Source of the DNA: a bacterium HR25
Lineage (GTDB): Bacteria > Chloroflexota > Dehalococcoidia > SM23-28-2 > HRbin24
Assembly (NCBI GenBank): GCA_002898615.1
Contig: BEIB01000033.1
Coordinates: 1 to 9,766, forward strand
Length of the DNA: 9,766 nucleotides
Reading direction: 5' to 3'
Shown here one piece after another: positions 1 to 6,001 of this stretch. Under the pieces are notes generated by a model. That model was given only the letters and a program-made list of their open reading frames with translations. It was not told where the DNA came from and made no database searches. Numbering within the stretch: the stretch's first letter is position 1; every line of letters begins with the position of its first letter. The position numbers were made by a program, and so were the translations under genes.

Positions 1-99
1 GGGGCGTTCGTGAACGAGCAGGTGGCGGCGCTGACGCTGGCCTTCTGCGGCCGCGACGACCGGGAGGCCATCGAGCTGGGCGGCCGCGGGCCCCTGTAC
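1..99. repeat. Left arm of a 99-bp exact inverted repeat (partner 825-923)
   Basis: Bases 1-99 are identical to the reverse complement of 825-923 (position i pairs with 924-i; all 99 bases match by eye). Identity stops abruptly at base 100. The block covers exactly 33 codons in the same reading phase in both LLM genes. Because it begins at the first base of the window, 99 bp is a minimum length. It lies inside coding sequence and carries no transposase or terminal structure of its own, so it looks like a homogenised stretch of two paralogues rather than a mobile element. Confidence 0.95.
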
Positions 100-402
100 T
101 ACCTGATAGGCACACGGCGCATCTTCACCGACTGGGTGGGAAAGGCCGACCAGAGCTACCAGTGGTACGCTGAGCTGGCGGAACGGCTGCCAGACCGTGA
201 TCGGGCCGATATCGAAGAGCTGGTAGAGGAGGGCGTCATCTGTGTGGGCGGGCCTGAGACCTGCCGCCAGATCGTCCGCCGTTACCAGGAGCAGGGCGTG
301 GACCAGCTCATAGTTGTCATGCAGTTCTCGACCACCCCTCACGAGCTGGTCGTGGAGTCCATCAGGCGCTTCGGGCAGGAAGTGATCTCGGCCTTCCGCT
401 AG
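1..402 (+). CDS. LLM-class flavin-dependent oxidoreductase, C-terminal part (5' truncated by window edge)
   Basis: This is the last 133 codons of a luciferase-like monooxygenase (bacterial luciferase TIM-barrel superfamily, using FMN or F420). The frame is open from base 1 and ends at TAG 400-402. The real start lies left of the window, so the in-frame GTG at 10 is not the start. The protein aligns without gaps to the last 133 residues of the convergent gene at 522-1595. The first 33 residues are identical and the remaining 100 are about 55% identical. Shared landmarks are GRDDREAIELGG, VCVGGPETCRQ (here ICVGGPETCRQ), a TPHELV motif and a final SIRRFG helix, the usual C-terminal part of this family. 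The substrate cannot be read from the sequence. The gene runs towards its paralogue with 119 bp between the stops. Family assignment rests mainly on the complete paralogue. Confidence 0.88.
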   Translation, partial: GAFVNEQVAALTLAFCGRDDREAIELGGRGPLYYLIGTRRIFTDWVGKADQSYQWYAELAERLPDRDRADIEELVEEGVICVGGPETCRQIVRRYQEQGVDQLIVVMQFSTTPHELVVESIRRFGQEVISAFR

Positions 403-521
403 GAGGAGACCATCGCGGCACTCTCTCACGCTACCGGAGGAGGGGGTGCCGCTCTAGCGCCCGGTGCGAGGCACCGAGAGAGGGGATCGTCGAAGGTGGA
501 CCGCCCCGGCGAGGCCCGGAC
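403..521. terminator. Convergent intergenic region with nested stem, possible bidirectional terminator
   Basis: This is the 119-bp gap between the stop codons of the two LLM genes. It contains nested complementary segments: CTCTCTC at 421-427 pairs with GAGAGAG at 476-482, and inside it GGTGCC at 445-450 pairs with GGCACC at 470-475. The two right-hand arms are adjacent, so the helices could stack, with a 17-base bulge on the left. There is no T-run after the stem on either strand, so a classical intrinsic terminator is not proven. Nothing else recognisable is present. Confidence 0.35.
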
Positions 522-1595
522 TCAACGGAAGTAGGGGATCACCTTCTCGCCGAAGCGGCGGATCGAGTCCAGCACCAGCTCATGGGGGGTGAGGGCGAAC
601 TGCATCATGACTATCATCTGGTCGATCCCCTGCTCGCAGTAGCGCTGGATGACCTGGCGACAGGTCTCCGGACCGCCGACGCAGACTATGGCGTCTTCCA
701 CCATCTGCTCTATGTCGGCCCGTTCCTTCTCTGGGATGCGTTCTGCCTCCATCCTGTACCACTTGTAGGTATCGTCCCCGGCTGCGGCCAGCTCGCTATA
801 GACCCTTTTGGCGCCCAAGACCCTGTACAGGGGCCCGCGGCCGCCCAGCTCGATGGCCTCCCGGTCGTCGCGGCCGCAGAAGGCCAGCGTCAGCGCCGCC
901 ACCTGCTCGTTCACGAACGCCCCCACCGGCTCCGCCCTCGCCACCGCCTCCCGGTAATGCTCCAGGCTCTCGCGGAGCGCCTCCGGTCCCGAGAAGGTGA
1001 AGTGGAGGAGCCCCAGGCCGTACTTGCCAGCCAGCTGGCCTGAGGAGGGCTGGGTGCCGGCCATCCAGAGGGGAGGGTGGGGCTGCTGCAGGGGCTTGGG
1101 GGTGACGTTGCGGGGCGGTATCTGGTAGTACTCCCCCTGCCAGCTGAAGCTCTCCTCCAGCCACATGCGGGGGATCATGCGCACCGCCTCCTCCCACATG
1201 GGGCGGGTCTCCTCCGGCCGCAGCCCGAACCCCTCGATCTCCAGCAGGGTGGCCGAGCGCCCCGTCCCCAACTCCAGACGCCCCCGACTCAGGATGTCCA
1301 GCACCGCCGCCCGCTCCGCCACCCGCACCGGGTGGTTGTAGGGCCGGGGCAGCAGCACCACCCCGTGGCCGATACGGATGCGCTGCGTGTGCTGGGCCAC
1401 CGCCGCCAGGAAGACCTCGGGGGCGGAGGAGCAGGAGTAGGGGTAGAGGAAGTGGTGCTCCACCGCCCAGACGTAGTCGAAGCCCGCCTCCTCCGCCGCC
1501 TTCACCTGCTCCAGGCACTGCCAGAAGAGCTCCCCCACCTCCTGGGGGCTGGCCCCCCGGCGGGCCTCGATCTCGTACAGGATGCCGAAGCGCAT
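522..1595 (-). CDS. LLM-class flavin-dependent oxidoreductase (luciferase-like monooxygenase)
   Basis: A complete 357-residue member of the bacterial luciferase-like family, within the usual 330-370 residue range. These enzymes are cytoplasmic TIM barrels that use reduced FMN or F420 to oxidise organic substrates. Diagnostic features are the N-terminal strand MRFGILYE, the E46-H47-H48 active-site segment (WAVEHHF), the S/APEVFLAAVAQ helix followed by RIRIGHGVVLLP (about 72-83), NHPVRVAERAAVLD (88-100), GRLELGTGRS (105-114) and PLWMAG (175-180). The start ATG is the reverse complement of 1593-1595; a purine-rich GGGGGTGAGG lies just upstream. A palindrome and AT-rich promoter-like bases lie 19-31 bp upstream of the start. 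The gene ends tail-to-tail with a paralogue and carries the second arm of the exact 99-bp repeat in codons for residues 225-257. No residue that would name the substrate, or decide FMN versus F420, was recognised. Confidence 0.93.
   Translation of the reverse strand: MRFGILYEIEARRGASPQEVGELFWQCLEQVKAAEEAGFDYVWAVEHHFLYPYSCSSAPEVFLAAVAQHTQRIRIGHGVVLLPRPYNHPVRVAERAAVLDILSRGRLELGTGRSATLLEIEGFGLRPEETRPMWEEAVRMIPRMWLEESFSWQGEYYQIPPRNVTPKPLQQPHPPLWMAGTQPSSGQLAGKYGLGLLHFTFSGPEALRESLEHYREAVARAEPVGAFVNEQVAALTLAFCGRDDREAIELGGRGPLYRVLGAKRVYSELAAAGDDTYKWYRMEAERIPEKERADIEQMVEDAIVCVGGPETCRQVIQRYCEQGIDQMIVMMQFALTPHELVLDSIRRFGEKVIPYFR
825..923. repeat. Right arm of the 99-bp exact inverted repeat (partner 1-99)
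   Basis: This is the reverse complement of 1-99 without mismatch. It lies within the complete minus-strand LLM gene and encodes the segment GAFVNEQ to RGPLY. Beyond its inner edge the paralogous codons diverge at once, both in amino acids and in synonymous positions. For example, the GGPETCR codons differ at several third bases. Confidence 0.95.
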
Positions 1596-1845
1596 GCCTC
1601 ACCCCCGAGAATCGTATATTCTATACTCTACCTGTCGCCCCATTATCGCCCCACTCCCCCCTCCAGTCAACCAGCACCCCACACCCTCGGGAGGAGCGAT
1701 GGAGCGGGAGGCCGGCCTGGCCTGTGCCCGTCCTGCCTGGGGCGGGGCACGGTCCACACTCACTAGTGCAGAGAGGATGGGGCCTCTGCTCCTCAGTGGA
1801 GGGCGCTCAGCTCCCCATGGCCAGGCGGCCGCCCGGCGGCGGATC
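1596..1845. other. Intergenic region between the LLM and GntR genes
   Basis: This is 250 bp between two minus-strand genes. The left end carries the promoter-like AT-rich bases and palindrome described separately. The rest is GC-rich. It includes GTGCCC (1724-1729) facing GGGCAC (1745-1750) across 15 bases, which could end gntR transcription but lacks a T-run. An ATG at 1699 preceded by GGGAGG opens a plus-strand frame that runs antisense into gntR. It shows no protein family character and was not called. Confidence 0.4.
1614..1626. promoter_or_regulatory. 13-bp hyphenated palindrome at the LLM gene promoter, candidate operator
   Basis: The sequence is GTATA-TTC-TATAC, perfect 5-bp arms around a 3-base centre, 19 bp upstream of the minus-strand LLM start codon. 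On the minus strand it contains TAGAAT (1618-1623), five of six matches to a sigma70 -10 box, but no convincing -35 lies at 16-18 bp. An alternative reading pairs GCGACA with TACGAT at 16-bp spacing. GTATA half-sites resemble those of many FCD-type GntR regulators, and such a regulator is encoded next door. Operator function is inference. Confidence 0.4.
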
Positions 1846-2541
1846 TCAGGCGTGGCGGGCCAGCCGCGACGCCTGCTGCCCGCGGCCTCCGCGGGCGTCC
1901 GGCATCGTTCGCAGGAGGGTCTCCAGGCCGGAGCGCAGGTGCTCCTCCATGGCCCTGGCCATCTCCTGAGGGTCCCGCCTCTTCATGACCTCAAGGAGGC
2001 GCCAGTGGTCGGTCAGGGTCTGACGGGGTCTGTCCGGCTGGAGGTTGAGGGTGTCGAAGGGATAGGTGACCCAAAGGCCCTCGATGAGGGCCAGGAGGCG
2101 GGGCATCTTGGCCGCCCGGTAGAGAGTGAAATGGAGCTCTTGGTTCATCTGGCGGCACTTGGCCACATCGTTGCGGGCAACGGCTTCCTCCATCTCGGAC
2201 GTGAGGGCCTCCATTCTGGCCACCAGCTCACGGAACTCCTCGTCGTCTGACCGTTCGATGGCGAGGCGGGCAGCGAGGGACTCCAGGGCCATACGGATGT
2301 GGAAAGTCTCCACTATGTGCTCCAAGGTGTGAGAGGTGACCCTTGCGCCACGGTGGGGCAGTATCTCCACCAGCCCCTGGGCCTCCAGTCGGCGCAGCGC
2401 CTCTCGCACGGGGGTCTGGCTGACGTCCAGCTTCTCTGCCCACTCGGCAGTGCGGATCCAGTCGCCCGGGGCCAGCTCGCCACTGCTGATGGCGTCCCAC
2501 AGGGCGGTGAAGACCAGGTCGTTCTTCGTCTGGAACTTCAA
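1846..2541 (-). CDS. GntR-family transcriptional regulator, FCD (FadR-like) subfamily
   Basis: A 231-residue one-component regulator. Residues about 8-72 form the GntR winged helix, with SGELAPGDWIRTAEWAEKL, SQTPVREALRRLEAQGLVE (41-59) and the wing PHRGARVTS. Residues about 75-215 are an all-helical FCD ligand domain that usually binds small carboxylates, often with a metal. The metal-site histidines appear as H137, H179 and H201. The usual Asp of the D-x-x-F/L-H motif is Asn133. The start is TTG at 2539-2541, because no in-frame ATG lies upstream; GAGGGGGTG sits about eight bases before it. The gene is divergent from the substrate-binding protein operon, and repeats in the shared control region suggest that it regulates both itself and that operon. 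The effector cannot be predicted. Confidence 0.93.
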   Translation of the reverse strand: MKFQTKNDLVFTALWDAISSGELAPGDWIRTAEWAEKLDVSQTPVREALRRLEAQGLVEILPHRGARVTSHTLEHIVETFHIRMALESLAARLAIERSDDEEFRELVARMEALTSEMEEAVARNDVAKCRQMNQELHFTLYRAAKMPRLLALIEGLWVTYPFDTLNLQPDRPRQTLTDHWRLLEVMKRRDPQEMARAMEEHLRSGLETLLRTMPDARGGRGQQASRLARHA

Positions 2542-2596
2542 TCGACGACACCCCCTCGAGTACCATAGGCCATGATGTGTAAGCTCTGGCCTACGG

Positions 2597-2625
2597 AAAA
2601 TAGTTTACATCATATAAGCTGCCAA
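2597..2625 (-). promoter_or_regulatory. Sigma70-type promoter of the gntR gene
   Basis: Read on the minus strand, TTGGCA (2620-2625, five of six matches) is followed after 17 bp by TATTTT (2597-2602, four of six). Transcription would begin near 2590, about 50 bases before the TTG start codon. ATGATGT (2572-2578) and its inverted copy ACATCAT (2607-2613) flank the -10 box and start site, which suits an autoregulatory operator. TAGGCCA/TGGCCTA (2566-2572 and 2587-2593) form another inverted pair in the leader. Confidence 0.55.
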
Positions 2626-2703
2626 TGAGTAGGCCTTGCTAAGCTCGCTTCGCGGCGCACGCCGGCCCCTGTCTCTCCTGGCCTTGCGCTTACGGCCCGG
2701 GTA

Positions 2704-2731
2704 TTGCGGTCCGTGAGATGGTATATATAAT
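2704..2731 (+). promoter_or_regulatory. Sigma70-type promoter of the substrate-binding protein operon
   Basis: TTGCGG (2704-2709) and a perfect TATAAT (2726-2731) are separated by 16 bp. Transcription would start near 2738, leaving a leader of about 55 bases with an exact AAGGAGGT ribosome site at 2782-2789. The -10 box lies inside the near-palindrome at 2717-2741, so a protein bound there would block RNA polymerase. Confidence 0.65.
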
Positions 2732-2741
2732 ATATTGCATC
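2717..2741. promoter_or_regulatory. 25-bp near-palindrome over the -10 box, candidate GntR operator
   Basis: The element begins GATGGTATAT and ends ATATTGCATC. Comparing it with its own reverse complement gives matches at 20 of the 24 non-central positions; the mismatches are two symmetric pairs at positions 5-6 and 20-21. Outer GATG/CATC and inner TATATA arms are exact. It covers the TATAAT box of the rightward promoter. Size, symmetry and position fit a repressor operator for the adjacent GntR/FCD protein. Part of the symmetry comes from simple TA-rich sequence, which lowers certainty. Confidence 0.5.
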
Positions 2742-2793
2742 AAACCGCGGCCGTCGCCCTGTCGCTCCAGGGCGCGAGAGCAAGGAGGTTGGC

Positions 2794-4050
2794 ATGTCGG
2801 CGCTAGCGAAGCGTGCGACCCTGTTGTTGGTGACCGCCCTCGCCCTCCTGGGGGCGGCCTGTGGCGGGGGAAGCGCATCGGAAAGCACGCCCACCAAACC
2901 GCCCCTCAACATAGGGGTGATGTACGACGGCACGGGCGCTACTCAGAGCATCGGCCTCCCCTTCAAGAACGGCATCGAGGACTACGTCAGACTCGTCAAC
3001 AGCAAGGGAGGGGTGGAGGGACACCCGGTCAATGTGCAGCTCATCGAGATGGCCTATGAGGTGGCGCGCGGCGTGGAGGCCTACGAGCGGATGAAGCAGG
3101 ACGGCGCCGTCATGGTCCTGGCCTGGGGCTCGGGTACCCTCGCCGCCATAGCGGAGCGTTGCAACGCTGACCGGGTCCCCTGCATCATACCCGGCGGCGG
3201 CGTGGCCCGCATGGCCGATGGCCAGAAATATCCCTTCATCTTCCCCATGACCGCCAACTTCTGGTCGCAAGCGGCGGCGGCCGTCAAGTACGCCCTCGAC
3301 CAGTGGAAGGCCGAGGGCCGTCCAGGCAAGCCCAAGATCGCTTTCATCTACAACGACACCGCAGGCGGGCGCGAGCCCATAGAGCTCTTGCAGCGCATCG
3401 CCCAGTTGGAGGGCTTCGAGCTGCGGCTCTTCGCCGTCCCTCTGCCCGGGCTTGATCTCTCCGCCCAGGTGCAGGATATAGTGCAGCGCTACCGGGCGGA
3501 CTGGGTCGTCTCTCATCTCTTCGGCCGCTCCCCCTCGGTGGCCATCAAGCAGTTCAAGGAGGTAGGCTTCCCACTGAACCGTGTCATCAACCTGGGCCCC
3601 GGCGCCTCCGACGACGCGGTGCGGGCCGCCGGCGGCTGGGACGTGGCCGAGGGATTCCTGGGGGCCGTCTACACCGATATGGGCACCGACCTGCCCATTC
3701 TGGCCGAGATCACCAAGATGTACCAGGAAGAGGGGAGGCAGCCTCCGCCTGACATCACTCAGTCCAACACCTACTACGTCCAGGGCGTGGCCGATGCCGC
3801 TCTGATGGTGGAGGGGCTGCGGCAGGCGGTCAAGAAGTACGGCTACCCCCTGGACGGCGTCAAGGCCCGGGACGGCCTCCGCCTCATCCGGGGCAACGTG
3901 GCCGGCGTCGTCAGCGTCCAGATGAGCGAGCGCGACCACGAGGGCGGAGGCCAGGTGCGCATCTATCAGGTGAAGGGCGGCCGCTGGCAGCCGGTGACGG
4001 AGTGGTTCAGCGCCTACCGCGATGTGATACAACAGATGCTGCAGTCCTAG
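2794..4050 (+). CDS. ABC-type branched-chain amino acid-like substrate-binding lipoprotein (Peripla_BP_6)
   Basis: A 418-residue extracytoplasmic solute-binding protein of the LivJ/type I periplasmic-binding fold. Residues 1-23 are a lipoprotein signal: KR near the start, the hydrophobic stretch LLLVTALALL, then LGAAC with C23 as the lipidated residue, followed by a Gly/Ser-rich linker. The binding domain starts near residue 38 (LNIGVMYDGTG) and shows the family pattern NGIEDYVRLVNSKGGVEGHPV, VMVLAWGSGTLAAIAE, VPCIIPGG and KPKIAFIYNDTAGGRE. The start is fixed by AAGGAGGT five to six bases upstream. It is the first gene of the operon, followed by hairpins and then catabolic-type enzymes. No permease or ATPase genes are in the window, so it either works with a distant transporter or senses its ligand. 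Ligands in this family include amino acids, amides and aromatic acids; the ligand here is unknown. Confidence 0.92.
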   Translation: MSALAKRATLLLVTALALLGAACGGGSASESTPTKPPLNIGVMYDGTGATQSIGLPFKNGIEDYVRLVNSKGGVEGHPVNVQLIEMAYEVARGVEAYERMKQDGAVMVLAWGSGTLAAIAERCNADRVPCIIPGGGVARMADGQKYPFIFPMTANFWSQAAAAVKYALDQWKAEGRPGKPKIAFIYNDTAGGREPIELLQRIAQLEGFELRLFAVPLPGLDLSAQVQDIVQRYRADWVVSHLFGRSPSVAIKQFKEVGFPLNRVINLGPGASDDAVRAAGGWDVAEGFLGAVYTDMGTDLPILAEITKMYQEEGRQPPPDITQSNTYYVQGVADAALMVEGLRQAVKKYGYPLDGVKARDGLRLIRGNVAGVVSVQMSERDHEGGGQVRIYQVKGGRWQPVTEWFSAYRDVIQQMLQS

Positions 4051-4111
4051 GCCAGCGCCCCGGCGCTGGCAGCGGCCCGGGGCCGCGGCATCCGTCCCGC
4101 GGCCCCGGGCC
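4051..4111 (+). terminator. Two tandem GC-rich hairpins after the lipoprotein gene
   Basis: Directly after the stop codon, GCCAGCGCC (4051-4059) and GGCGCTGGC (4062-4070) form a compact hairpin with a very tight loop. Three bases later a second hairpin has 15-bp perfect arms made only of G and C (4074-4088 with 4097-4111) and the 8-base loop CATCCGTC. No T-run follows, so complete Rho-independent termination is doubtful. The position suits partial termination or 3' end protection, raising lipoprotein mRNA above that of the downstream enzymes, as known for other binding-protein operons. Confidence 0.6.
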
Positions 4112-4138
4112 CCACAACGACGACAGGGGGTATGGACT

Positions 4139-5896
4139 ATGGCGCGGCTACACGGTGGGGAGATGGTGGCCCGCGTCCTGCGGGACGTAGGCGTGCGAGA
4201 GCTCTTCACCCTCCAGGGAGGGCACATAGACCCCATCCTGGAGGCGTGCGACCGCTTCGGCTTCCGCATCATCGACACCAGGCACGAGCAGGCGGCGGCC
4301 CACATGGCGGAGGGTTGGGCCCGCACCACGGGGCGGTTGGGTGTCTGCGCTGTCACCGCCGGCCCCGGCATCACCGATGCCATCACAGGCATCGCCAACG
4401 CCTACCTGGACGCCGTGCCCATGCTGGTCCTGGCCGGGCGCAGCCCCCTGGCGGACGAAGACCTCCTGCCCCTCCAGGGGATGCCCCAGCTGGAGATGGT
4501 GCGCCCCATCACCAAGTGGGCCCGCACCGTCTACCAGGCGCCCCGCATCGCCGAGTACGTGGCCATGGCCGTGCGTCAGGCCACCACCGGCCGCCCTGGC
4601 CCCGTCTACCTGGAGGTGCCCATAGACGTCCTCTTCGCCAGTGTAGAGGAGGAGCAGGTGGCCTGGCCGGCCGGCTACCTTCCCGAGCACCCGCCCGCCC
4701 CTCGGCCCGAGGCGGTGGAGGCGGCGCTCGAGATGCTGCAGCGGGCGGAGCGGCCGGTGGTCCTGGCCGGGGGCGGCGTCTGGTTCGCCGGGGCGGCAGA
4801 CGAGCTGCGCCAGTTCGCCGAGATCACCCAGACGCCGGTCTTCATGAACCCCAAGGCACGGGGCTGCGTCCCTGAGGATACCCCCCTGGGCTACGGTGGC
4901 TTCGGCCTCTTCTCCTCCAGCCGCGTGCAGAGGGAGGCCGGCCCGCCCGACCTGGTGATGCTGATGGGCGCCCGCCCCGGCCTCTTCACAGGGGGACGTC
5001 GCTCCGTCATCCCGGCGGAGGCGAAGGTGATACAGGTGGACATCGAAGGGGAGGAGATAGGGAGAGGCCGCCCGGTGGACCTGGGCATCCAGGGGGACTG
5101 CCGGGAAGTGCTGCGCCAGCTGGTGGCCGGCGCCCGCTCCCGCCGCTGGCCCGACCGCTCCCACTGGCTGCGGACGCTGGACGAGGCCCGCCGCTCGCGT
5201 CAGCGTGCCTTCCCGGAGGCCCTGCAACAGGAGACGCCGCCCATACACCCCTTCCGCCTGGCCCACGAGCTGGCCCAGCGCCTGGGCCCCGAGGACGTGG
5301 TGGTGGCGGACGGCGGCGAGGCTGCCGAATGGATAGCGGCGGCCGCCACCATGCGGCTTCCCGGGCGCTTTCTGGGCCACGGCTACCTGGGCTGCCTGGG
5401 CACTGGTCTGCCCTTCGCCATGGCGGCCAAGCTGGCCCGGCCGGAGGCCCGCGTCCTCCTCGTTACCGGCGACGGCTCCGTCGGCCTCAACTTCGCCGAG
5501 TTCGAGACGGCGGTCCGCCACCGGCTCCCCTTCGTCTGCGTCATCTTCAACGACAAGGCCTGGGGCATGTCCCGCCACGCCCAGCAGATCCTCTTCCAGG
5601 GCCGGACCATCGCCTCCGAGCTGGGGTTGGTCCATTACGAACGGGCAGCGGCCGGCTTCGGCTGCCACGGCGAGCTCATCGAGCGGCCCCAGGAGATAGG
5701 GCCCGCCCTGGAGAGGGCCTTCGCCACTGGCCTGCCCGCCTGCCTGAACGTCCTCATAGACCCCGAGGTGGTCTCCCCCGTCACCCTCTCTCTGATGGGC
5801 CTCTCCGCCAAGGCGCAACGGGAGAAGGAGAAAGCGGAGGAGGAGGGGAAGACCACCCTCCCCTACTACGGCCAGCGCGAGCTCCAGGAGCGCTAG
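4139..5896 (+). CDS. Thiamine-diphosphate-dependent lyase/carboligase, benzaldehyde lyase-like
   Basis: A 585-residue cytoplasmic enzyme with the three domains of the acetolactate synthase/benzoylformate decarboxylase superfamily: Pyr domain 1-175, central domain about 190-330, PP domain about 360-560. The cofactor-activating Glu is E50 (RHEQAAAHMAEGWAR). The diphosphate/Mg motif is GDGS at 444-447 with N471 (FNDKAWG). From recall of the family, the closest match is benzaldehyde lyase: GGHID with H29, E50 and Q113 (LQGMPQ) correspond in position to the catalytic H29, E50 and Q113 of that enzyme, and HGYLG (414-418) and WPDR are also shared. Benzaldehyde lyase reversibly cleaves acyloins to aldehydes. 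It is not glyoxylate carboligase, which lacks the Glu. 2-Hydroxyacyl-CoA lyase or another acyloin lyase remains possible. Start ATG 4139 has AGGGGG eight bases upstream; ATG 4132 is out of frame. Confidence 0.88.
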   Translation: MARLHGGEMVARVLRDVGVRELFTLQGGHIDPILEACDRFGFRIIDTRHEQAAAHMAEGWARTTGRLGVCAVTAGPGITDAITGIANAYLDAVPMLVLAGRSPLADEDLLPLQGMPQLEMVRPITKWARTVYQAPRIAEYVAMAVRQATTGRPGPVYLEVPIDVLFASVEEEQVAWPAGYLPEHPPAPRPEAVEAALEMLQRAERPVVLAGGGVWFAGAADELRQFAEITQTPVFMNPKARGCVPEDTPLGYGGFGLFSSSRVQREAGPPDLVMLMGARPGLFTGGRRSVIPAEAKVIQVDIEGEEIGRGRPVDLGIQGDCREVLRQLVAGARSRRWPDRSHWLRTLDEARRSRQRAFPEALQQETPPIHPFRLAHELAQRLGPEDVVVADGGEAAEWIAAAATMRLPGRFLGHGYLGCLGTGLPFAMAAKLARPEARVLLVTGDGSVGLNFAEFETAVRHRLPFVCVIFNDKAWGMSRHAQQILFQGRTIASELGLVHYERAAAGFGCHGELIERPQEIGPALERAFATGLPACLNVLIDPEVVSPVTLSLMGLSAKAQREKEKAEEEGKTTLPYYGQRELQER

Positions 5897-6001
5897 GCTG
5901 CCGGCCCGTCTCGAACGCCGCCGTGGCCCGGCCGGCGTGCCGTGCGTGGGCTGTGGCGGGGCGGACGCTGGCTTAAACTGGTGGGGAAGGTGGTGGTGGT
6001 C
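5897..6001. other. Intercistronic gap with a weak GCCGGCC/GGCCGGC stem
   Basis: This is 105 bp between the lyase and dehydrogenase genes. GCCGGCC (5900-5906) can pair with GGCCGGC (5930-5936) across 23 bases, a weaker structure than the hairpins elsewhere in the operon. AGGTGG at 5989-5994 is the likely ribosome site for the next gene. No promoter was recognised, so cotranscription is likely. Confidence 0.35.

Noticed and set aside
1..99. The 99-bp inverted repeat as the ends of a mobile element
   Set aside because: The arms lie in frame within two homologous coding sequences, with no transposase between them and no target-site duplication visible. A paralogue conversion tract explains it better.
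1699..2250. Plus-strand frame with ATG and a GGGAGG ribosome-like site, antisense to gntR
   Set aside because: The start context is tempting, but the product has no domain character and overlaps a well-supported GntR/FCD gene for most of its length.
2803..4398. 531-codon open frame on the minus strand antisense to the lipoprotein gene
   Set aside because: It shows the same shadow pattern; the plus strand has a signal peptide, lipobox, ribosome site and promoter.
4139..5896. Glyoxylate carboligase (Gcl) as the identity of the ThDP enzyme
   Set aside because: Glyoxylate carboligase has Val where this protein has the catalytic Glu50, and the GGHID and LQGMPQ loops match benzaldehyde lyase instead.
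5942..6001. GTG start adding 20 residues to the dehydrogenase
   Set aside because: The extension is Trp/Gly/Val-rich and lies ahead of a Rossmann strand that normally begins at the Met at 6002, which has its own ribosome site.
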